From Macquaria australasica (taxonomy: Eukaryota > Chordata > Actinopteri > Centrarchiformes > Percichthyidae): 64,000 nt of DNA. The notes below the pieces were generated by a model. That model saw only the letters and a program-made list of their open reading frames with translations. It ran no database searches and had not been told where the DNA came from. The stretch covers positions 124,001 through 188,000 of the forward strand of contig SEMN01000631.1 of assembly GCA_005408345.1 (NCBI GenBank), written 5' to 3'. This document shows, one piece after another, positions 56,536-64,000 of this stretch (position 1 is the stretch's first letter; each line of letters begins with the position of its first letter). The position numbers were made by a program, and so were the translations under genes.

Positions 56536-58550
56536 ACACTTCTCCGGAGCACTTGTCTTCTCCAAAGCGCGTCTGACCTCCTGCTCAATTCCCCACGAGA
56601 TGGCCCCGATGATGCAAGTAGGGGGCAGGATGGCAGGTCCTCTAACTCCACCGGGACTGCTAATCTGGAGAGAGCGTCGGCCTTGGTGTTTCTAGAGCCG
56701 GGGCGATAGGACAGAGAAAAATTAAACCTAGTAAAGAACAGAGCCCACCTGGCCTGACGGGAGTTTAGACGCTTAGCTGCACGAATGTATTCTAAGTTCT
56801 TGTGGTCAGTCCAAACCAGAAAGGGAACCTCTGCCCCCTCCAACCAGTGTCTCCACTCCTCCAAGGCCCACTTGATGGCCAACAACTCCCTGTTGCCCAC
56901 GTCGTAGTTCCTCTCTGCCGGGGACAATTTCCTGGAGAAGAAAGCACAGGGGTGTACCTTATTGTCCAGTTTAGAACGTTGAGACAAGATGGCCCCCACC
57001 CCAACCTCAGAAGCGTCGACCTCAACGATGAACTGCTGACCTGGCTCAGGAAGGGTGAGGACAGGGGCGGAACAAAAACGCCATTTCAGTTCCTGAAACG
57101 CCTGCTCCACGACAGGAGACCACAGGAACTTACACCCTGGGGAAGTAAGAGCATGTAGTGGCGCCGCAATGGAACTGTAGTTCCGTATAAAACGCCGGTA
57201 GAAGTTGGCAAAGCCCAAGAAGCGCTGCAGCTGCTTCCTGGAGTTGGGCTGAGGCCACTCAGCCACTGCACTGACCTTAGAGGGATCCATTTGAAAACTG
57301 CCCGTGGCTACAATGAAGCCCAGGAACGCAACCTTGTGGACGTGAAACTCACACTTCTCTGCCTTTACGAATAGTTGATTCTCCAGGAGGCGCTGCAACA
57401 CCTTCCGCACATGCTGGACATGCTCCTGTTCAGACTTGGAGAAGATCAGAATGTCATCGAGATACACAAACACAAACTGATTGAGCATGTCACGAAGTAC
57501 ATCATTGACGAGAGCCTGGAAGACAGCTGGGGCATTGGTGAGCCCAAAAGGCATGACCAGATACTCATAGTGTCCACTGGCCGTATTAAAGGCTGTCTTC
57601 CACTCATCACCTTCCCTTATTCTGACCAAATGGTAGGCATTTCTCAGATCCAGCTTGGTAAAAATAGTGGCACCCTGCAACAGTTCAAAGGCAGAGGATA
57701 TGAGTGGCAAAGGATATCTGTTCTTAATGGTGATGTCATTTAATCCCCTATAGTCAATACAGGGCCGCAAGGACTTATCTTTCTTTTCCACAAAAAAGAA
57801 TCCTGCTCCTGCTGGTGAGGAGGATGGTCGGATGATCCCGGCCGCCAAGGAGCTCTGAATGTATTCATCCATGGCCCCCCGTTCCGGAGCAGACAGGGGG
57901 TAGAGACGACCCTTAGGTGGCATTGTACCAGGAAGTAGTTCAATGGCGCAGTCATAGGGGCGGTGTGGAGGTAAGGGTGTGGCGCGGGCCTTGCTGAATA
58001 CCTCCTTGAGATCCAGGTACTCAGTGGGAATCCCCGACAGATCAGGAGACTCAGAGAGAACCACAGAATACTTGGGTGAAGGTATAGCTGCAGACAAACA
58101 GGAAAGATGACAATCCTTACCCCAGCCCCTAATGCTACCATTAGACCAGTCAATATGGGGATTATGTTTCTTGAGCCAGGGGTATCCCAGAATAACAGGT
58201 AATTGGGGAGAGTCAAGCAGGTGAAAGGTAAGTGTCTCTGAATGGTTACCTGATAGGAACAGCTGCACAGGTTTAGTGCGGTGAGTGACCTTGCACAGGA
58301 GACGTCCGTCCAAGGCATTAGCCCACAAGGGACTAGGAAGGGGCTCCATCTCCAGGTGAAGTTGGCGCCAGAAATTCCACTCCATGAAGTTCTCGTCTGC
58401 TCCAGAGTCAATAAATACAGACAGCTCCAAGGATTGAGCAGGGGTGAAAATCCGGACATGTGTCAAAGGCCGGGAGGAAAAAGAGTCAGAAGATGTTCGG
58501 CTCACCAGTACCCTCCCTTTTACTGGGGAGCCCCCCCTTTTAACGGACAC
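56496..58550 (-). pseudogene. Gypsy protease, reverse transcriptase and RNase H
   Basis: A 684-codon frame. It contains the aspartic protease motif DSGAD (residues 48-52), RT blocks RPCIDYRGLNDITIKNRYP (residues 262-280), TKLDLRNAYHLVRI (motif A near residue 301) and VYLDDILIF (362-370, catalytic YLDD intact), then RNase H from EVDASEVGVGAIL (Asp512) to SYRPGSRNTKADALSRL. The end (from about residue 645) is out of frame relative to the family pattern, so the junction to the integrase is broken by an indel near 56640. The long undamaged frame shows the insertion is fairly young. Confidence 0.88.
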
Positions 58551-59565
58551 TGGGCCAGGTAATGGCCCAGTTGGTCACAGTAGATACACCTTCCCTCCTG
58601 TAGGCGGCGCTGCCGCTCTTCCAAAGAGAGACGGGTTCTACCAAGTTGCATGGGCTCCTCCCTTCCACTAAGAGGCTGGCTGGAACTGTCGCGGGCTGTC
58701 ACTTCCGCTGCTCCCCGAACCCTGACCGGATGCTGCCCCCACCAGCCTGGCGCAGGAGTGGCTCTTTGAGACCACTCCAGTCCCCTTTCCCAAAGCCGGT
58801 TATCTATTCTTATAGCGAGGGATGCCAAGTCATCAAAACTTCTCGGAATGTCCAGAAGTGCCAACTGGTCCTTAATCATATCGGAAAGTCCATGGAAAAA
58901 AAGCATCCGATAGCGAGTGGTAATTCCATTCACTATCTGCTGCCAAAGTGCGGAATTTAATCGCGTAGTCTGCCACCCTAGCCTTGCCTTGCTGTAGCTG
59001 TAGCAGCTTGCGAGCAGCCTCCTGTCCGGAGGTGCTATGATCAAAAATCTTCCTGAGAGCGGCCGCAGAGTCCCTATACAAAAAACAGATCTGGGATTGT
59101 TTATCCCATTCGGCAGTGGCCCATTCTCTAGCTCGACCCGTGAGATGAGTGATCAGGAAAGCCATCTTGTTGCGTTCACTGACATAAGCGGATGGTTGCA
59201 TCTCAAAAACCAAGGAACAGTTAGTCAGAAAAGAACGGCAAGTAGCCGAGTCGCCATCATACCTCTCAATCTGAATGTTTCGGGGTTCCGATGCTGCTAG
59301 ATGAGGAAGCGGCTCTGGCATCGCCGGAGTGGAACGCTGCGGAGTAGCAGCTCCGCCTTGCCCAGACAGACCCATAACCTGCCGTATATTGCCAGCTAGT
59401 TCCCCCATAGCCTTCTCCATGGATGCCTGGAAAACTTCCTGCTGGGAATGTAGCTGTTGAAATCCCGCCGACAAGGTGGATAACGTCTGAGCATGATGAT
59501 CGAGGCGCTGGCCCTGGTTGCGGATCACCTCCTGGACGGGGATCAGTTCCCGCTGGGTCAGACAT
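58520..59565 (-). pseudogene. Gypsy gag (capsid and zinc knuckle), two frameshifts
   Basis: The probable start Met is at 59565 (MSDPAGTDP). A one-base excess in a G/C run at 59538-59541 shifts the frame away from the main capsid frame (59528-58872: LITHLTGRAREWATAEWDKQ; VADYAIKFRTLAADSEW). A second, in an A/T run of seven at 58896-58902, moves the remainder into the frame 59044-58520, which carries HGLSDMIKDQLALLD and the CCHC knuckle CIYCDQLGHYLAQC (C-x2-C-x4-H-x4-C). Gag forms the virus-like particle and binds RNA. Both breaks are in homopolymers, so sequencing error must be excluded. Confidence 0.82.
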
Positions 59566-59578
59566 AGCCAGATTGTAC

Positions 59579-60098
59579 TGTGACGGCCTTAACACGGAGA
59601 AAGACCCAGGCGCAGGAACCACACAGCAGAGGAGGATTAAATACAACGGGAGTTCTTTACTTGCAGGTCCAAAAATGTACACAGGTAGAGCAGTACACAA
59701 GGCAGAGGTGCAGGCAGGGAGTAGGCAAAAGAGAGTCCAAAAAACAGTCACTGGGTTCAAAGCACTAGAGACAGGCGACCAATTCCAAAAGGTAGAGGCA
59801 AAGGCAAAAAAACGAGGGTAACAAGCAGAGATCCAAAACACACGAGAAGTCATAACAAGGCATCGGTACGCTGGAGAGCTTGACACAAAGGAACAAGACA
59901 ATCTGGCAAAGGACAGAAGGAAGAGGACTGGTATAAATACACACAGGGAGCTGATTGGTGGAGAGGCACAGGTGACTAGGGAGAATTGGCGGGAAAAGAA
60001 CAAAGACAGGAAGTAAATAGAACAAAGAACCACACACACACACACAGGACTATCAAAATAAAACAGGAAATACTCAAGAGTCAGATTGATTTGTGACA
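59579..60098 (-). repeat. 5' LTR of the Gypsy element
   Basis: About 520 bp, TG at 60098 to CA near 59579-59581, ending just before the gag leader. On the minus strand it contains ACCAATCAGCTCC (CCAAT-like) and TATTTATACC (TATA-like, near 59940), giving a transcription start near 59910. The only LTR present; no second copy exists at the other end. A (CA/GT)n run lies at 60030-60046. Confidence 0.75.
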
Positions 60099-60985
60099 TT
60101 ATCAGGCTGCCCCAATGAGTCCCTTAAGACTCTCCAGCTGATCCAGAATGCTGCGTCACGTTTACTGACAAGAACCAGGAAAAGGGATCATATTTCTCCA
60201 ATATTAGCTTCTCTACACTGGCTCCCTGTAAAATCCAGAATATAATTTAAAATCCTTCTCCTCACCTTCAAAGCCCTTAATGGTCAGGCACCATCATATC
60301 TTAAAGAGCTCATAGTACCCTATTACCCCACTAGAGCACTGCCCTCCCAGAATGCAGGGTTCCTTGTGGTTCCTAAAGTCTCTAAAAGTAGAACAGGAGC
60401 CAGAGCCTTCAGCTATCAAGCTCCTCTCCTGTGGAACCAGCTTCCAGTTTGTGTACGGGAGGCAGACACCCTCCTCACATTTAATAGTAGGCTTAAGACT
60501 TTCCTCTTTGATAAAGCTTATAGTAGGGCTGACTCAGGTGACCCCTGAGCCACCCCTTAGTTATGCCGCTATAGGCCAAGACTGCCGGGAGACTTCCTAT
60601 GAGACTTCCTCCTCTCCCTCTCTCATATCCCATCAATGCTTGTTACTAACTCAACTTCTTCCCATAGTTGTGTGCTTTCTCTCCCCTCTCTCTCTCTCTC
60701 CTTCTGTTGCTTTCTGCAGGTGTTTCTGCCCTCCGGAGCTATGGAGTCTGGATCTGTGGTTGCGGGCCACCTGCTGCCCCCGTGTTCCTGCTCTGCACCC
60801 ACTGCTGCTATTGCTGTTATTGCTCTTATTATTAGTATTACTATTATTATATTGCTATTAGTATTATTTCTATTAATATTAACATCAATACCATTACCAC
60901 AACTATTACTTTACATCTCTATGTGGAACTGTACTGTACTACTGTATGTTCTTTTTCCTCCTGCTCTCTCTCCTCCTGACAAAAA
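60099..60985 (+). repeat. L2 LINE C-terminal ORF2 end and 3' UTR, 3' of Gypsy insertion
   Basis: Continues the L2 copy of 54290-55308: LIQNAASRLLTRTRKRDHIS-type blocks, RSQNAGFLVVPKVSKSRTGA, AFSYQAPLLWNQLPVCVREA, ADTLLTFNSRLKTFLFDKAY and the ORF2 end SRADSGDP with stop near 60548. The 3' UTR follows to about 60985 but lacks the terminal part; it breaks off at an A-run. Confidence 0.85.
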
Positions 60986-61044
60986 AAAAAGGTTTTAAGG
61001 ATTTAAGGAAGTAAGTCACTAAAATGAACCGGTTAACCCATCAC

Positions 61045-61322
61045 TAGTTGCAGGCCACCTGCTGCCCCCATGTTCCTGCTCAACAGCTGCTTCTGCTATT
61101 ATTGTTATTAGTCTTATTGTTCGTAATAATATTATTATACTGCTATTAGTATTATTTGTATTAATATTAACATCAATACCATTACCACTAATATTACTTT
61201 ACATCTGTATGTACTGTATTACTGTATGTTCTCTTTCCTCCTGCTCTCGCTATCTCCCTCTCTCTCTGCCCTGAGATAACTTTGTTTTGATATGGTGCTA
61301 TATAAAACTGAACTGAATTAAA
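61045..61322 (+). repeat. Second L2 LINE 3' UTR copy with terminus
   Basis: TTGCAGGCCACCTGCTGCCC to GATATGGTGCTATATAAAAC and the AACTGAATTAAATTAA tail repeats the end of the L2 3' UTR, 60 bp after the first copy breaks off. The terminus lacks the CTCGAGGTTTCTGCC block, so it has an internal deletion. Confidence 0.75.
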
Positions 61323-61510
61323 TTAATGAGCACTGCCCCCTAACAAAAACCAATAATGGACTTATCCAATATAGAAGGAAATAATTCAGAATCTTCATTC
61401 AATGGATTAGAAATAAGGTCAGTAAATAAACAGATTCAATAGGAAAGAAAGTTATCTTGTAAGAAGCAGAGTGCAGACAAGGAGGCAAATATTGTTTAGA
61501 AAGGTAATGC

Positions 61511-61525
61511 CCCCCCCCCCCCCCT
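61511..61525. repeat. Poly-C run
   Basis: About 15 uninterrupted C residues followed by CCCACCCACCCCCC. Such tracts may form four-stranded structures and are prone to sequencing error. Confidence 0.9.
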
Positions 61526-61859
61526 ACCCACCCACCCCCCTGAACATATCCAACCCTCCATCAAGGGGATCTACTTTAAGAAAAGGTTGTCTTCCATTTA
61601 ATGAATAAGTAAATAGAAGGAATCTTCCGGAAACTTCAGTGGACAGAATATATCAGGTTGAAACCTTGGCATGGGATAGGGCCGCTGGTGACATCTTGTG
61701 CAGTGATTCTTCTTCCAGCGGTGATAGTGAATGGACCACTGTAGCCAGCCAATTTTTCTTCTTTTCTCACTTGTTCCACAAGTGGCCACAGCTTGGCTCT
61801 TGCATCCCTGATGTGTCATGTTAAGTCCTCTGTGCTCTTGTTATTTATTTATTTTTGCT

Positions 61860-62500
61860 TCAGGACCTCTGTGTGTCATCTGCCCAAACATGATCACGGT
61901 GTGTGCGTGACAGAAACTGTACAATAACGCAGCGTGGTTGCGTGTTAATACCACATGCCGGCCTTAGCATTCTTGGGTCTAATTCAATGTGCCACATCCA
62001 TGGAGTATTGGAGGGAAACCTTGATCCCTGGTGAGACTCGACAGTAAATCAATCACGGTCATCTTGACGTTTTCGCTTTCAAATTCCATCTTCTCTTGTA
62101 GGCATCGATTTCATTTACCCGGTCTCGTAGCACATTGTTCTCATTGTTGTTGTTAGAGATTGGACCTTCTGCTCCAATTCCATCATGTTAGTAGTAAGAC
62201 CCCTCAAGACCCCTGCTCCTTCGCATCTCCAACAGAAGTGGACAGAGTACAGAAGTGTTCTCCTTGACACATTTCTCAATACACTAGTTTCTCGAGGAAG
62301 GAGTCTTGATTTTCACCGATCTTGTTGATGGCAGTGAGTAAGGTGGCGTTCGGATAACTTTCTTGAGAGGACTGTTAGTAGGTGTATCTGCAAGAGACTG
62401 ATATTCAGCTGAGTTGTTGTCAGAAGGTTGTTCTGTGTAGTCGTGTACACGTTTAACCCTCTCCACTACAGTTTGCATATCTTCCTCCTCATTTGCATAG
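61860..62500 (-). pseudogene. L1/Tx1 LINE ORF1 relic
   Basis: Reading down the minus strand, an N-terminal frame 62478-62284 (TPTNSPLKKVIRTPP) is followed by broken frames with NNENNVLRDRVNEIDAYKRR and WNL near 62130-62090, the end of the coiled coil and the start of the RRM-like domain of L1/Tx1 ORF1 proteins. Further on comes a piece with SPGIKVSLQYSMDVAH near 62010. It may be from the same element family as the ORF2 fragment at 52983-54200. Confidence 0.55.
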
Positions 62501-62559
62501 TTTTGATAATCTTTCCAGGTGAATGTAACACTGAGTTAATGTTGAGCTAGCAAAAGTTA

Positions 62560-63180
62560 GCTATGTTAGTTTTCTCAATAAAATAGCAAAAAACAAAACA
62601 AAACAGGAACGTTTTTAAAAGTTCTTAATAAAATCACTTCTTCATCTGACAGCTGATTCCAGACGTTATTACTTTAAGAGTTTTGCACTAAGCGATGGTC
62701 TTCCTTACACTGGCACCATCTTGGCTCGACCGGCTCTGGGGAGCCAATGGAAGTGACTTTCTAATACAGTCTCAGAAGTACGGGACAGATGTTTCAGAAA
62801 GAGCTAGAATTGACATATTGTGGTTCTTTGCGGCGCGTTCGCCTCCGGGTTCAGATAGAAGGCGGACGCCCGCAAAGCACCAAGATATGTCAGTTCTAGC
62901 GCAAGCAGCTAGCCTAGCTGTTCACACCAGAAGCACATTTCTCTGCGCTGATCAACAAGCGATCCTGCTCCTCTGCTCTTTTCTAGGGCTCATTGTTATG
63001 TCCTGCGGATCATACAACTGCCGGTGCTTCTCCACTTCTAGGATCAACTTTCCCTTTCTCTCTCTCTTGAGAGTGAGCTTGCTCACTCGCCCTCTCTCGC
63101 TCGCTGTTTGTGTGTGTCTGCTCGTCTCTCTCTGCTTGTGTGTGTCTGCTCAACTCTCTTGCTCTCTGTTTAGGCACAAC
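62560..63180. other. Unassigned GC-richer stretch before the dispersed repeat
   Basis: A 162-codon plus-strand frame (62695-63183) is open, but its second half is a CTCTCT/TGTGTG low-complexity tract and no domain is seen. It is more likely transposon leader than a gene. Confidence 0.35.
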
Positions 63181-63350
63181 TGACAAATATGTGGAATAAG
63201 TACTAATTTAAAAACACAGAGGGGCAGGAAAATCAAAAGGGTTGGCAAGCAGGGTGCATATTTCATTCATTTCATCATATCATTTATCAGTATCAGATCA
63301 TTTATATCATGTATAATACATCATTTATATCCTTTATAATGTGTTTTCTA
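63180..63350. repeat. Dispersed repeat, partner of 23255-23525
   Basis: TGTGGAATAAGTACTAATTT, GAGGGGCAGGAAAATCAAAA, GGGTTGG and TCAGATCATTTATATCAT occur in the same order as near 23270-23520. Confidence 0.65.
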
Positions 63351-64000
63351 TGAAGGTATTATTGGAGCAAAACAACTGAGCACATGTGACAGTGGAATTT
63401 GTAGTTGTAGAAAAAAGTCACACATGTGTAACAGTAAATTTGAAGTCACAGAGAAAAATGCTTTACAAAGTAGCAAACCTGTAGAATTTTTTCTCTCCCA
63501 CAAACACAACACAGCAGTTACACCATCTGAAATTCTTCAGTGCAGGTACACAAATCCTATGCTATCAATCACAAATTAAGAAAATCATATGCTCACATTT
63601 TTGCTACAGTTGCTGCAGTGAATATGGTGCAAAACACATTCACACACCTGTATAAAAAATGTGTGGTCATGAACAAAATTTGCACATAATTTATATTTTG
63701 CACACAAAATATAGTAGATTGACTTTCACAATCACAACAAAAAGACATGCTAAATAGCTAACATCATGTTTACCCAGATCTGCTAACTATAACGTTAAGT
63801 TACAGGCAGATAGCTGTTTCACGGTCTTGTGATACTATGGATAGTAATGCAATATAAGGTATTAAATATCTTAAGGGGAGGGGACAGAGTAAGAGTGATT
63901 CACAAACCCACGATGAATCAGAGCATGCAGAGCTGGAGCACTTCGCCCGGAGGAGGGATACCGGGGCCCCCCCCAGGAGCCAGACCCGGGAGGGGAGCAC
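63351..64000. other. Intergenic end of window, nothing recognised
   Basis: AT-rich until about 63870. The last 150 bases are GC-rich with a CCCCCCC run and could be the start of another feature cut by the window edge. Confidence 0.35.

Larger units (their letters stand above)
55309..60098 (-). mobile_element. Ty3/Gypsy chromovirus element lacking its 3' LTR
   Basis: A near-complete retrotransposon on the minus strand: 5' LTR (60098 to about 59579), gag, protease-RT-RNase H and integrase with a C-terminal chromodomain. The 3' end is missing: sequence stops inside the chromodomain (after RSWV) at 55309 and the split L2 host copy follows. The right border has LTR terminus TGTCAC (minus strand), and the L2 sequence continues TTATCAGG. 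It belongs to the sushi-ichi-like Metaviridae by its chromodomain and motif wording. Several single-base indels break gag and pol, so no functional protein set is encoded here. Confidence 0.88.

Noticed and set aside
55780..59821. Many plus-strand frames of 60-130 codons opposite the Gypsy element
   Set aside because: Shadows of the high-GC pol and gag coding sequence; they lack motifs of their own.
59266..60099. 277-codon minus-strand frame covering the Gypsy LTR
   Set aside because: It starts at the LTR edge, runs through promoter and leader sequence with hydrophobic low-information residues, and reads gag only in the wrong frame. It is not a gene.
62695..63183. 162-codon plus-strand frame
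   Set aside because: The second half is CT/GT low-complexity and no domain, start context or splice evidence exists. It borders a dispersed repeat.

Overview
This window is nuclear DNA of a ray-finned, probably percomorph, teleost. Genes are sparse and split by GT-AG introns. Most of the sequence is decayed transposons of fish type: L2 LINEs ending in ATTGA repeats, Ty3/Gypsy chromovirus, PIF/Harbinger, hAT, L1/Tx1 and tRNA-derived SINEs. There are no operons, Shine-Dalgarno sites or CRISPR arrays.

Four cellular protein genes can be supported. (1) ankrd34b (+), an ankyrin-repeat protein with coding exons 14525-14727 and 14848-16342. A good candidate core promoter and noncoding first exon lie about 9 kb upstream (5589-5742). 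(2) fam151b (-), reassembled from five small exons between 37499 and 20610 with matching splice phases (262 aa). It is a PLC-like/menorin-family (DUF2181) protein. The two genes are tail to tail, as I recall for human FAM151B and ANKRD34B on 5q14, which supports both identifications. (3, 4) Two tandem paralogues (-), CDS 38879-39265 and 43581-43967. Each encodes a 128-aa secreted protein made only of a signal peptide and one perforin-type C2 domain. Each also has its own noncoding first exon and a conserved TATA-type promoter (about 41284-41425 and 47516-47655).

Region by region: 0-4 kb, a decayed LINE and unannotated sequence; 4-8.4 kb, a 218-bp inverted-repeat element, the candidate promoter and a long presumed first intron; 8.4-13.4 kb, a ruined PIF/Harbinger element (SANT-like accessory gene on +, transposase on -) with a LINE fragment; 14-17.3 kb, ankrd34b and a MADF-domain relic; 18-38 kb, fam151b with introns full of L2, hAT, SINE and LINE debris; 38-48 kb, the C2 pair; 48-64 kb, almost entirely transposons, including a nearly full-length Gypsy element (55309-60098) nested in an L2 copy.

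The most notable items are the C2-only gene pair, which differs at a predicted calcium ligand; the nested L2/TTAA-element complex at 30.1-33.8 kb with two back-to-back perfect hairpins; the Gypsy insertion that has lost its 3' LTR at a sharp junction; and the candidate ankrd34b promoter with a uORF spanning a splice junction. All homology calls are by eye from translated motifs; no database search was run.
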